DNA from: Adiantum capillus-veneris
Lineage: Eukaryota > Streptophyta > Polypodiopsida > Polypodiales > Pteridaceae
Assembly: GCA_014529385.2 (NCBI GenBank)
Contig: CM043944.1
Coordinates: 52,697,268 to 52,761,267, forward strand
Reading direction: 5' to 3'
DNA: 64,000 nucleotides
Shown piece after piece: positions 10,708-19,638 of the stretch (position 1 is its first letter; the number at the start of each line of letters is the position of its first letter). The translations under genes were made by a program, and so were the position numbers. The notes under the pieces are model-generated. The model was not told the origin of the DNA and made no database searches. It saw nothing but the letters and a program-made list of their open reading frames with translations.

Positions 10708-11043
10708 TTTCAGTGTGGTCTGATAGGTCTCGCACCGTCATGTAGAGTGCTGCTCTACAATAACCACAACCATCTCTATAAAAGGCCATCTTTCCCTTCT
10801 CCCTTGCCGCCGTAATCTTTGGCATTACCTCTCTCATATGCACAAAGCTGTGAGAGAGTGAGATCATCACCGAGGAAATACCTGTCTTCCTGAGAGTAGG
10901 CCTCTTTTTCAGGAATTTCTTCTTCTCTTCCAAGGAGGGGAAGCGTAGAACGAGAGCTCTCTCTTTCGAAGATTCTCCCAGGTCATCACTCTTCTTGCCC
11001 ACTCTCCATACCTTTGTGTGTGAGGGATTGTCCATCCCCATCA
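10688..11043 (-). pseudogene. LINE ORF1 C-terminal fragment
   Basis: RRM-like C-terminal module of ORF1 (KVWRVGKK, RALVLRFPSLEEKKKFLKKR, MREVMPKITAAREKGKMAFYRDG). The usual dDDLT segment is disturbed. It ends at 10688, 20 bases inside the ORF2 start, in the frame relation seen in copy 1. The 5' side is interrupted at 11043/11044 by an LTR retrotransposon; only a few more codons can be followed beyond its other end (15341 onward). Confidence 0.8.
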
Positions 11044-12197
11044 TGTAAGGTGCAACGGAATGAATGTTTGAACTTTGCTCAAGATGAGTGCTCCGAACTG
11101 TGCTCAAGGTTCCTTTTATTCTTATGGAAGGGAGAGTCTTCCGTTCTTAATGGGAGAGTGCAATGGATACGAACAAAGTGAATGGACACTGTGCGTGAAA
11201 GTGTATGAGACTGAGAGATAGAGAGAGAAGAGAGATACGACACTAGAGACGTTGTAAAACCCTCCTCCGAAGGCCCCACTCTCGTCAGTGAGAGTGGTCT
11301 ACTATTGATTGCACAAACTGGTACAATGATGATGCATGGGACTGATGCAAGTCTAGGCTATGCCGACGACGACGACGGAGATGACAACGCCGACACTAGG
11401 ACTAAAAACTGAAAGTCTTTATCTGCTGTCCAAAAATGCTATGGGCTGAAATCTGCTGTTGCCGAAAACGCTATGGAAAACGCTGAATTTTCTGGTCTTT
11501 ATGGCTGAAAATCTGCATCTACTGTAGGGCTGAAAACTGATGATCTTCGGGCTGAATCTGCTGGTCTTTTAGGGCTGAAACTGATGGTCTTTCAGGGCTG
11601 ACATTTGCCAAGGCTGAAAGCTGTAAAGGCTAAAAATTTGCAAACGCCAGAACTCTCTAAAACGCTAGATGCTGGGCTTTGTATGGCGATGACCTCCTAC
11701 TGAAAACGCTAGGCTGAAGCTAATGAGGGCGATGGACACCTGATGCAAAACGCTAGGGATGGGATCTTGCTTGGAGGGGAAACCACCAAGGTTCTTGCTT
11801 GAGAAGTTGCCTGTTGAGCTTGGCTCCTGTTGCCTCTTCTACCATTTAGTGCTAGTCTAGGTTTGCTTATATACAAACTCACTCAATTTGCCCTACCTAC
11901 TTTCCAACAAAAGTCACTTAAAAATAATAAGTGAAAAATATAAAAAATAGGTAAAATAGGCTAAATGCACTCGAAAATTTCCCTGAAGGATTCTGATGGA
12001 TTTTGATGGAAATGCTTATGATCATGCTGTGTGCAACCAGAGGATGCATCTACACTAAGTGACTGGGCATGCACTGTCTACGAATAAACTCACAAAAGTG
12101 CCAGATCACTTCTAAAACTAGACCAACTGGACATACTGAACCCTTGTCATGCTGTAGCTTGTCCACGGACACATAGGGTTGGATGTGTCACGTGACA
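11044..12197 (-). repeat. 3' LTR of the non-autonomous element (1154 bp)
   Basis: In sense it begins TGTCACGTGACA (12197-12186), right after the polypurine tract, and ends ACCTTACA at 11044. It contains a TATATAAG box (about 11867-11875) and dispersed AGCGTTTT motifs. Compared with the 5' LTR it lacks the long (GA)n run and a short segment near 14786. Confidence 0.92.
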
Positions 12198-12785
12198 TCC
12201 CCTCCTTTTCAAAGTGACGTACTGATACCGAACTGTATGGCGTCGAGGGGGATGGCCAATAGCATCCGGAATCCTGGAAGGGACTCTTCGCCTGCCCACT
12301 TTGAGGTGTGGGTCGTGCCGTACTTGAACTTCATAAAGGTCTGCAACGCTTGCTTCTTTGGGCCGCGCCGAAAGCGACAAAAGTCTTTTTTGCGCCTTCG
12401 ATGCTTCAACTTTGTCGAGAGTGACGCTTCTTTCTTCTTCAAGAATCTCCATGGTTGAAAATTCCTGAAACCATTTCCAACACAAAACCATGAACAAACC
12501 TATTCCATGTAAAGTGAGTGGAAAAAATCTTGTCTTCCTCAAACCACACACATGCAAACAATGAGATCGAATCTTTCTCTTATGATCTAAATCAATCAAC
12601 TGTGGCAATTCACAACGGAAATGCCCATGCTTGGTGCTCATTCTTTCACGTGCTCGTTCTACGAATGTGTCATGCCAAGGAAGAGACATGGAATGTGACG
12701 TCCTTGAATGCATACTTCTCAGTTTTTCATGAAAAATCCGCATATATTCGTGCTCATCCATGAGTGAAATGTGCTCAACATACAA
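12147..12785 (-). CDS. Unrecognised 212-aa frame at the 3' end of the non-autonomous element
   Basis: An open frame that runs through the polypurine tract and stops inside the 3' LTR. The first two thirds are His/Arg-rich with no motif I can name (HGHFRCELPQLIDLDHKRK, EEERSVTLDKVEASKAQKR). Extension through PPT and LTR suggests it may be open by chance, or be a degenerate end of a larger ancestral protein. It shows no protease, RT, RNase H or integrase signature. Confidence 0.3.
   Translation of the reverse strand: MYVEHISLMDEHEYMRIFHEKLRSMHSRTSHSMSLPWHDTFVERARERMSTKHGHFRCELPQLIDLDHKRKIRSHCLHVCGLRKTRFFPLTLHGIGLFMVLCWKWFQEFSTMEILEEERSVTLDKVEASKAQKRLLSLSARPKEASVADLYEVQVRHDPHLKVGRRRVPSRIPDAIGHPPRRHTVRYQYVTLKRRGCHVTHPTLCVRGQATA
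12198..12210 (-). other. Polypurine tract
   Basis: On the minus strand this reads GAAAAGGAGGGGA and ends exactly at the first base of the 3' LTR. This is the usual plus-strand primer position in LTR retrotransposons. Confidence 0.88.
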
Positions 12786-12808
12786 TATGTCATGCCTAGG
12801 AAAAGGGA

Positions 12809-13513
12809 TTACATAAAGACGCTGACTAAAATACAGGAACGATCACGAATGAAACACTCGAACAATGCGTGCGTATGAATCCTGCGAACACATAATACTT
12901 CCTGTGAAGGTTCTTTGGACCTAGGCTCTAGAGCCAAGATCGGTTCTTCTTGAATGATCGAATCGTCCTGTGGGGGTTCTTTGGACCTCGACTCGAGAGC
13001 CAAGATCGGGTCTTCGTGATTGATCGTCTCTGCAATGAGGTTAGCTTCACTCGAGAAAGTATCAACTAATACATCATCCTTCTTGTGAACAATCACATCC
13101 TCTTCATGCAACTCATCAGGGTTGTGAGAAATCACATCTTGATCATGCAAATCATCATGCTTGTGAGAAATCACATCTTGATCATGTAAATCATCATGCT
13201 TGTCATTGTCAATCAAATCAGCATGCTCATCATTAGCATTCAAATCATCATGCTTCTCATAACGATGCAAATCCTGTGTGTCATGCTTGGGAGAAGTAGA
13301 GACTGAGAGAATCTCCTTTTCTTGATTCTGTGCAAAGTGCGCCTGCACTTGAGAAAAGAGTCGCAAGAATTCTTTCATGTGTCGGTCGCTCTGTTCTTGT
13401 CTTGCTTTGGCTTCGCGATGTATGGTTGCTACTCTTTCTTCGTGTTCACGCTCTATTTCTGCTTTTCTTTCTGCGTGTCTTGCTTCGCGTTCTAACTTCC
13501 TTTCCATAAACAT
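12809..13513 (-). CDS. Coiled-coil, His/Asp-repeat protein of the non-autonomous LTR element
   Basis: A 234-aa frame in the internal region. Residues about 1-60 are a highly charged coiled coil (ERKLEREARHAERKAEIERE). Residues about 85-150 hold imperfect repeats of KHDDLHDQDVISH, and about 160-205 hold two copies of EPILALE-SRSKEP. It may act as a gag-like structural protein, but no gag domain or zinc knuckle is visible, so function is unknown. It is the longest intact frame of the element. Confidence 0.5.
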   Translation of the reverse strand: MFMERKLEREARHAERKAEIEREHEERVATIHREAKARQEQSDRHMKEFLRLFSQVQAHFAQNQEKEILSVSTSPKHDTQDLHRYEKHDDLNANDEHADLIDNDKHDDLHDQDVISHKHDDLHDQDVISHNPDELHEEDVIVHKKDDVLVDTFSSEANLIAETINHEDPILALESRSKEPPQDDSIIQEEPILALEPRSKEPSQEVLCVRRIHTHALFECFIRDRSCILVSVFM

Positions 13514-13675
13514 CTAGTCCAACTCCTCCATAGGAGTTAGTGCAATCGTTTGCGTAGATGGGGAAGGGAGAGGGTTGGAAAAACCTCTTGGTGGGAAAAA
13601 TTCTTCTTCGCCTCTCTCATGCTCATCATTTCCAAGCGAAGTATCCATTCCGCCTCTAGTGATGACCATCCACTG

Positions 13676-13790
13676 AAGTCTTGGGTTCTTGTGGGTGCTT
13701 GTGGTCTTGGGTTCTTAAGTTCACGAGGAACTTGGGTTCTTGTGGGTCTTGGGTTCTTGGGTTCTTGGGGTTCTTGAGGTTCTTCTCTCG
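13676..13790. repeat. Minisatellite-like GGGTTCTTG repeats
   Basis: Repeated GGGTTCTTG and GGGTGCTTG units in the leader half of the LTR element. On the minus strand they encode Pro/Arg/Thr-rich text (EPQEPKNPRP). Best read as a low-complexity spacer. Confidence 0.65.
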
Positions 13791-14120
13791 CTTGCAATCT
13801 GTGTTCGAGAAGGATCTTCTCTTTACCCGAGGTCTGCTCTTTTCCGCAAGCGCACCCCTTGGCAGCCTTGCGCTCACACCAAGGTTGCTTTTTCCCACCT
13901 CACGTCGATTGGCCGGCCGTTAAGTACACGGTCCGCTCTCAATGAGTGAAAAGAGACACAAGGGGAGGTTGAACAAGCCCTTCTTTCTTGGGATTCCTGT
14001 CACTCTTCAAAAACACGATTAGGAATTGACACGCCCAAGGACACTTGGGTTCGTGCGACATCAACAAGCAAAAAAAAAATTCTGTGGTTCTTTCCTTGAG
14101 TGATACAGAACATTGCCAAA

Positions 14121-14132
14121 GCTCTGATACCA
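14121..14132 (-). other. Primer-binding site (initiator-tRNA-Met type)
   Basis: On the minus strand this reads TGGTATCAGAGC, the classic plant primer-binding site complementary to the 3' end of initiator tRNA-Met. It lies one base inside the 5' LTR, and fixes the element's orientation. Confidence 0.92.
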
Positions 14133-14133
14133 A

Positions 14134-14299
14134 TGTAAGGTGCAGCGGAATGAATGTTTGAACTTTGCTCAAGATGAGTGCTCCGAACTGTGCTCAAGGT
14201 TCCTTTTATTTTTATGGAAGGGAGAGCCTTCCGTTCGTAATGGGAGAGTGCAAGGTATACGAACAAAGTGAATGGACACTGTGCGTGAAAGTGTATGAG

Positions 14300-14352
<53 letters not shown>

Positions 14353-15340
14353 AGATACGACACCAGAGACGTAAAACCCTCCTCCGAAGGCCCCACTCTC
14401 GTCGGCGAGAGTGGTCTACTATTGATTGCACAAATTGGTACAATGATGATACATGGGACTGATGCAAGTCTAGGCTATGTCGACGACGACAACAGAGATG
14501 ACGACGCCGACACTAGGGCTGAAAACTGAAAGTCTTTATCTGTTGTCCAAAAACGCTATGGGCTTAAATCTGTTGTTGCCGAAACGCTATGGAAAACGCT
14601 GAATTTTCTGGTCTTTATGGCTGAAAATTTGCATGTACTGTAGGGCTGAAAACTGATGATCTTCGGGCTGAATCTGCTGGTCTTTTAGGGCTGAAACTGA
14701 TGGTCTTTCATGGCTAAAATTTGCCAAGGCTGAAAGCTGTAAAGACTGAAAATCTGCAAACGCCAGAACTCTCTAAAACGCGAGGGCTGCAGATCTTCAA
14801 AAACGCTAGATGCTGGGCTCTATATGGCGATGACCTCCTGCTGAAAACGCTAGGCTGAAGCTGATGAGGGCGATGGACACCTGATGCAAAACGCTAGGGA
14901 TGAGATCTTGCTTGGAGGGGAAACCACCAAGGTTCTTGCTTGAGAAGTTGCCTGTTGAGCTTGGCTTCTGTTGCCTCTTCTGCCATTTACTGCTAGTCTA
15001 GGTTTGCTTATATACAAACTCACTCAATTTGCCCTACCTACTTTCCAACAAAAGTCACTTAAAAATTATAAGTGAAAAATGTCAAAAATAGGTAAAATAG
15101 TCTAACTGCACTGGAAAATTTCCCTGAAGGATTTTGATGGATTCTGATGGGAATGCTTATGATCATGTTGTGTGCAACCAGAGGATATGCATCTACACTA
15201 AGTGACTGGGCATGCACGGTCTACGAATAGACTCACAAAAGTGCCAGATCACTTCTAAAACTAGACTGACTGGACTGACTGAACCCTTGTCATGCTGTAG
15301 CTTGTCCACGGACACATAGGGTTGGATGTGTCACGTGACA
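14134..15340 (-). repeat. 5' LTR of the non-autonomous element (1207 bp)
   Basis: TGTCACGTGACA at 15340-15329 and ACCTTACA at 14134. It contains a TATA box near 15007-15015 and a (GA)n tract at about 14304-14350 that is nearly absent in the other LTR. Adjoins the primer-binding site. Confidence 0.93.
15007..15015 (-). promoter_or_regulatory. TATA-like box of the 5' LTR
   Basis: On the minus strand this is GTATATAAG. It sits about 330 bases from the LTR start and is conserved with the solo LTR at 4958 and the 3' LTR. Confidence 0.5.
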
Positions 15341-15345
15341 CATCA

Positions 15346-15609
15346 TGGATGTGAGCATTGTGACCATAGAGATTTTATTATCGTCCTTGGATTGTCAAAT
15401 TTGACCTATGGGACCAAAGTTACATGTGATGTAGTATGTGTATAGCTGATGAGTGACTCCCGATGCTCCAAAATTGTGGTGATGAGAGTCGCAATGGAGA
15501 ACCCACAATGTGGTTGGGATAGAAAAGTGTATAAGTCATGGCTAAAAATGTGAGGGAAGCAAGTTCGGATGTGACCAAAAGTTGAGCACTCTAGTAGTGT
15601 GTGGTAATC

Positions 15610-15613
<4 letters not shown>
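15346..15613 (-). other. Short 3'-end fragment of a LINE-related element and spacer
   Basis: In minus-strand sense about 200 bases of unrecognised sequence end in GGTCCCATAGGTCAAATTTGAC and GACGATAATAAAATCTC (15410-15370). That resembles the common LINE/SINE 3' end. It is followed directly by the ORF1 fragment that the LTR element splits. I read it as a strongly 5'-truncated LINE relative or a SINE. No gene is seen. Confidence 0.45.
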
Positions 15614-15680
<67 letters not shown>

Positions 15681-15697
15681 AAGAAAAGAAAGAAAGA
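15614..15697 (-). repeat. Microsatellite tail of family B LINE
   Basis: About 63 bases of (GA)n followed by GAAA-type units. In LINE sense: GACGTTAAAAATCTTTCTTTC, then (TC)n. It is the 3' terminus of the element. Confidence 0.8.
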
Positions 15698-15920
15698 TTT
15701 TTAACGTCTATGTCAGGCCGAAATCGGCCTATGAGACAAATCAAATGTACATTGTGTGTATGTCATCCGTCTATCGGAAAGACAAATGAAACAAAATTGA
15801 TACAAAACTGAACTGAATGTAGGTAGTGGAGTATCTGAGGAGGGATGGAGCTCTATCTCTAGGGGTATATGCATGTCTGTATGCTCAAGGTAGTACAATC
15901 ATGAGAATGCATCAAGCTAT

Positions 15921-18900
15921 CTAGCTCCATCCTGTACTAATGGGGGGATGTAAGATGTGGTACATGGGTGGGTCTGGTGTCAAGGCTACTCGGATGAAAG
16001 CTATCGGGTCAGCCCTCATCTGAGCCACTCGCTCCTCAGTGGCACGGCGCTCCCGGGCTCGGATCTCCTCGATCTGTCGGTGGTGGGAGCTCGCGCCCCT
16101 GTAGCCTGTGACTCGTGGTCGTCGTCTAGCTCGGTTCACCTCCGCCTGTGGGAGTGTCACTCCCCTCTGAGTGTCTGGTGAGGGGGGGGCGAAAATCCTC
16201 TGAAAGAAGTCTGTGAGCTGCGACTGTCTCCCCTCTGTCTGTGTAGCTGTGTGTGGCTGTAGTAGTGTGTCCCGATGGCTCTGTATCTCTAGTATGAAAC
16301 GTCCGAGCTGTCTTTGATCTCGAGATTCCATGATCTCTCGGAGAGTGGGCTGTCCTCTAAATAGGGCCTCATACTTGCCTCTGATCTCAGTGTATGCTCT
16401 GCATCTACATACAAAGTGCTCCTCACTCTCCACCTCCTCTGTGCAGGCTCTGCAGATACGCTCCCCCCTGGGAACACCAGTATGTCTCCCGATCTCAATC
16501 TCTAACCTGTGTGAAGCCACTCTCAGCTGACCAATCGCCACCCGTGAGCTATGTGGCATATATATGTCCATGTAGCGTGGTCTCTGTATGAACCCCCCAG
16601 ACAATATGGTGAGAAACTGGTCTCTGTAATCTGACATCCTCGTCCCCAAGCTAGGTGCCTCCCAGACTCTCCTAGTGTATAGCTGCCACAGATCCTGTCT
16701 CAATACCAAGTTCCTCTCACTGCGAGAGAGGTGAACATATGGTGAGTGGGGGTCGTACTGGAATGGTGGTAGGCTCTCCATGTCAAGACCGTGTCCCTCA
16801 AACCATGCTCTGACCTGTGAGTACCATGCTCTCTCATGCCCACTCTCTGATAGCTGTATAGCTGCCTCAAATGCTCTACGGGTAAGTCTGTTAGGAGGTA
16901 GCTCTCTCATCCTCTGGATGAAGCAAACTGTCTGGAATAGTGCCTCTACAACCATAGGTGGTGTGGCGAGCTCGGCTCTAATAATGTCGTGTGGCACTGT
17001 CTTCTTGCTGCGGAGCAAGCGTGAGATCATATATACCTGTGGTCTCTCAAGTTGTGTCCACTGGTCAGCTGTCAATCCTGGTGCCCATACTGCCGCCGAG
17101 TACATCAAGGCCGGGGTGACTAAGGTGTCGAAAAGCCACCCCTTCGTGCGGGGCTCCTGAAAGTGTGCCTGGTGGCACCTCGGCTCTAGCATGGCCAGAG
17201 CTGCATATCCTCGGGTGAGCTTGTCAACAGCAGCCTGCCTCATAGTGAAGGGTCTTGGTAGGCTGGTGAATGTGATGCCAAGGTAGACATAAGAGGTGAC
17301 TACATCAACCTGTCCTCCTGCTGCTGTGAAGGTGGCGGCGCTCCTCACTGCATTGGATGTGTGAAAGATCATAACCTTGGTTTTGCCAAGGTTCACAGTC
17401 AACCCCCTGTGTGTGCTGAATTCGTCCAAGGCCTCAAGATGGCGTTGCAAGCCCTCGGGTGACTCTGAAATCAACACAATATCATCAGCATATAACATGA
17501 TGTGGACCGGAGTACCTGCCAAGTCGCTCCCCTCTCCCCCTGCTCGCAGTATGTAGTCGGAGATCTCGTCGATGTATAGCCCAGAGAGTGTCGGGGAGAG
17601 TGGGCATCCTTGCTTAACACCAATGGTGCTAGCAATGGTCTCTGAAAAACCGCCTGGGCAACAAACCCGACCCGTCACCCTCTCATAGAGAGCATATATG
17701 GCCCAAATCATCTCTGTTGGTACCCCAATGCTGTGAAGGCGCTGGAAGAGTCTCTCGCGTGGGACTGTGTCAAAGGCCTTGCGGAGGTCCACAAAGCAGC
17801 AGTAAAGCCTCTTCTTCCGCGCCTTTGCCCCATCAATGAGGCAGCGCAGAACGAAGATGTGGTCAATGGTGGAGAAAGCTCGTCTGAAACCTGCCTGGCC
17901 TGGAGCTCGTAAACCCTCGATCTCTGCGTAGCAGCTGAGCTGTGCCTCAAGTACTGCTCCATATAGCTTGGCCATCGTGTGGCCAATCATGATAGTCCTG
18001 TAGTTCCCTGGGTCCAGGGTGTCGCCAGATTTGTGGATAGGCACTATGGTGTGCTGTGTCCACTCCTCTGGGAAGCCCTCCCCTATAGCCCGGTTGAAGA
18101 CATGTGCAATCAACGGGGCTATAGTGGAGGCCGCATAAATGATGTGCTCACTCTGTAATCCAGTATGGTCAGCTGATCGTCTGTGCTGCATGCGGCGTAT
18201 GGCCCTCTCTACCATCTCTGCTGTAAAGAAGGAGGAGCACGTGGGGCGAGGCTCGTGTGGTTGTGGAATAGGAGGTTGCCCTGGCACTTCATAAAGTCGC
18301 TCTGCATAATCATGCCATATCTGTGGATCCTCAATAGCTGTAGTCGGACGTGGCTCGCGCAGGGTGCGCCATGCCGTCGCGCTATCCATGCTCATGAATA
18401 GGCGGTATAGCTCAAGCTCATGTGCCTCTTCGAATGCTCGCCGCTTTTGGCGTGTCAGCGTCTTCATATGCCGTCTGGTCTCTCTCTCTGTGATCTCTCC
18501 TAAGGCTCGCCGTGCATGGAGGCTTCGGTATAGCTCTCTGCACTCATCATCATACCAGCGGTTCTGAGGCATAGCCCCGGGGGGGGGAGTGCGTCCTGTG
18601 TGAGTGGTGTGTGGAAAAGAGCTAATAGCTGAAGTGTGGAGAACGGAAGAGATATGTGATGTGAGAACTGGGAGTGGTGTGGATGGGTGGAGGAGACATA
18701 GGCCATGTTCGACCTTGGCCGAGTAAATAGAGGCTAGCTCATGTGTGAAATGGATGGTGGTGTGTGGAGTGTGTTGTGGAGCTGTGTGTGATGGTATCTC
18801 CGGTGATGGAGAAAGAGAGGTATGTGTGGTCGGCTCCGATGGGTATGGGTGGAATGGTGAAGGATGTGATAAGGTGTGTAGCCTCCCTGGGTCCCAGAAT

Positions 18901-18938
18901 ATAGTCGACTGTACTCCCCCCTCCTTCTGCAACTCCAT
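15921..18938 (-). CDS. LINE ORF2, reverse transcriptase part with C-terminal zinc knuckle
   Basis: A 1005-aa frame. Residues 1-60 overlap the endonuclease frame and are probably not native. Residues about 65-215 form the linker (MPQNRWYDDECRELYRSL). RT begins near 225 with VERAIRRMQHRRSADHTGLQ, followed by VPIHKSGDTLDPGNYRTIMI, GFRRAFSTIDHIF, FVDLRKAFDTVPRERLF, GVKQGCPLSPTLSGLYIDE and the catalytic YADD at residues 483-486. A thumb follows. A C-terminal CCHC-type knuckle (CRAC, then H and C) starts at about 829. No RNase H domain is present. The enzyme would copy element RNA at a nicked target. The link to the upstream endonuclease frame needs a +1 shift near 18740-18780. All RT motifs look intact. 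Confidence 0.9.
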   Translation of the reverse strand: MELQKEGGVQSTIFWDPGRLHTLSHPSPFHPYPSEPTTHTSLSPSPEIPSHTAPQHTPHTTIHFTHELASIYSAKVEHGLCLLHPSTPLPVLTSHISSVLHTSAISSFPHTTHTGRTPPPGAMPQNRWYDDECRELYRSLHARRALGEITERETRRHMKTLTRQKRRAFEEAHELELYRLFMSMDSATAWRTLREPRPTTAIEDPQIWHDYAERLYEVPGQPPIPQPHEPRPTCSSFFTAEMVERAIRRMQHRRSADHTGLQSEHIIYAASTIAPLIAHVFNRAIGEGFPEEWTQHTIVPIHKSGDTLDPGNYRTIMIGHTMAKLYGAVLEAQLSCYAEIEGLRAPGQAGFRRAFSTIDHIFVLRCLIDGAKARKKRLYCCFVDLRKAFDTVPRERLFQRLHSIGVPTEMIWAIYALYERVTGRVCCPGGFSETIASTIGVKQGCPLSPTLSGLYIDEISDYILRAGGEGSDLAGTPVHIMLYADDIVLISESPEGLQRHLEALDEFSTHRGLTVNLGKTKVMIFHTSNAVRSAATFTAAGGQVDVVTSYVYLGITFTSLPRPFTMRQAAVDKLTRGYAALAMLEPRCHQAHFQEPRTKGWLFDTLVTPALMYSAAVWAPGLTADQWTQLERPQVYMISRLLRSKKTVPHDIIRAELATPPMVVEALFQTVCFIQRMRELPPNRLTRRAFEAAIQLSESGHERAWYSQVRAWFEGHGLDMESLPPFQYDPHSPYVHLSRSERNLVLRQDLWQLYTRRVWEAPSLGTRMSDYRDQFLTILSGGFIQRPRYMDIYMPHSSRVAIGQLRVASHRLEIEIGRHTGVPRGERICRACTEEVESEEHFVCRCRAYTEIRGKYEALFRGQPTLREIMESRDQRQLGRFILEIQSHRDTLLQPHTATQTEGRQSQLTDFFQRIFAPPSPDTQRGVTLPQAEVNRARRRPRVTGYRGASSHHRQIEEIRARERRATEERVAQMRADPIAFIRVALTPDPPMYHILHPPISTGWS

Positions 18939-19638
18939 GTGGCATACAAGTCAGGCCCCCTGAGGTGGGCCACTGGACCATCCCGTTATAAATAACGAGA
19001 CGGTGCTGGGAGCCAAGTCGAAGTAGATGTCGTCCGTAAGCTGTGACTGGAGCTCTGTCTGCTGTGTCTCTCATAGTAGCCTCCTCATCTAGAGTGTGTA
19101 GTGTCTCTGGGTCCTCATGGTCATATGTCTCACACTGCTCACTGCGTGTACGAGCATTGAAGTCTCCCATAAGGAAGACTTCACCCAGTGTGGAGTACTC
19201 CATAATCTCCTCCGTGAGGCATGCGTACGGTGACTCCTGCTCAATAGGGGCGAATCTGGAGCCTGTGGGAGCAAAGTAGCAAAGGGCAATGTAGACGATC
19301 CTGTCTCGTGAGAGCTCGAGGCGAATCCACATGTAGCGGGCCTGTGGGTCCCGGGCAACAATCTGTAGTCTGCTGTGAAGCCCCTGTCTAAAGAGTATGG
19401 CCACTCCTCCTGAGCCGCGAGTGGTGTGCTGGCGCATACATCCTCGATGTAGAGACTCCCACTGGAATCCATGTATCCGTGGTAACCCTCTCTCCGGGCT
19501 CTCGTGTGTCTCTGTAAGTAGAATGATGTCTCGACCTCTCATCACCTCCTCAAGTCTCTCTGGGTGTGTCCATAGGTCTCCATTGCAATTCCAAACCGTG
19601 ACATGAATCTCCTCGTGTGTCCCACAGGCCGCGAGTCC
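18739..19638 (-). CDS. LINE ORF2, APE-type endonuclease part
   Basis: Open frame after the ORF1 TAG. It carries WNCNG (19593-19579), then RDIILLTETHESPE, GSGGVAILFRQG, ARYMWIRLELSR, FLMGDFNARTRS (GDFNAR at 19168-19150), STVDYILG and the terminal GADH, so it has the active-site set of APE-like endonucleases. The first in-frame ATG is at 19545, downstream of WNCNG, so an AUG start would delete the catalytic Asn. The frame is the same as ORF1 and separated only by one TAG. At the 3' end it stops near 18739 while the RT frame continues one base out of phase. Confidence 0.85.
   Translation of the reverse strand, partial: GLAACGTHEEIHVTVWNCNGDLWTHPERLEEVMRGRDIILLTETHESPERGLPRIHGFQWESLHRGCMRQHTTRGSGGVAILFRQGLHSRLQIVARDPQARYMWIRLELSRDRIVYIALCYFAPTGSRFAPIEQESPYACLTEEIMEYSTLGEVFLMGDFNARTRSEQCETYDHEDPETLHTLDEEATMRDTADRAPVTAYGRHLLRLGSQHRLVIYNGMVQWPTSGGLTCMPHGVAEGGGSTVDYILGPREATHLITSFTIPPIPIGADHTYLSFSITGDTITHSSTTHSTHHHPFHT

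Larger units (their letters stand above)
4060..11043 (-). mobile_element. APE-type LINE, family A, rearranged, with solo-LTR insertion
   Basis: Minus-strand LINE sequence. ORF1 C-terminus is at 11043-10688, ORF2 endonuclease at 10707 to about 9840, then linker and the first part of RT to about 8795. At a junction near 8786 the sequence jumps back to the endonuclease and then continues through linker, RT, CCHC end and 3' UTR to a tail at 4140-4060 (TTTCAT-like units, then (TC)n). About 1.5 kb is therefore present twice. A solo LTR (4643-5898) splits the ORF2 C-terminus. The ORF1 side is cut by the LTR retrotransposon at 11044. Multiple stops and frameshifts are present. Confidence 0.85.
11044..15340 (-). 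mobile_element. Non-autonomous LTR retrotransposon with two LTRs and target-site duplication
   Basis: A 4297-bp element on the minus strand. It has a 5' LTR (15340-14134), a primer-binding site one base inside, an internal region of about 1.9 kb, a polypurine tract and a 3' LTR (12197-11044). It is flanked by CATCA on both sides (11039-11043 and 15341-15345). The LTR outer ends are TGTCACGTGACA and ACCTTACA. No protease, RT or integrase is encoded, so it needs an autonomous partner, as LARD-type elements do. It interrupts LINE ORF1. The LTRs differ mainly by indels, including a (GA)n tract present only in the 5' LTR. Confidence 0.93.

Noticed and set aside
15406-15789. Frames rich in Ser-Leu or Arg-Glu repeats, here and at 14169-14467, 20588-20791, 23545-23789, 29405-29788, 36093-36428 and 62019-62312
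   Set aside because: They are translations of (GA)n, (TC)n or (CA)n tracts. The same tract is open in several frames, which is a property of the repeat and not of a protein.
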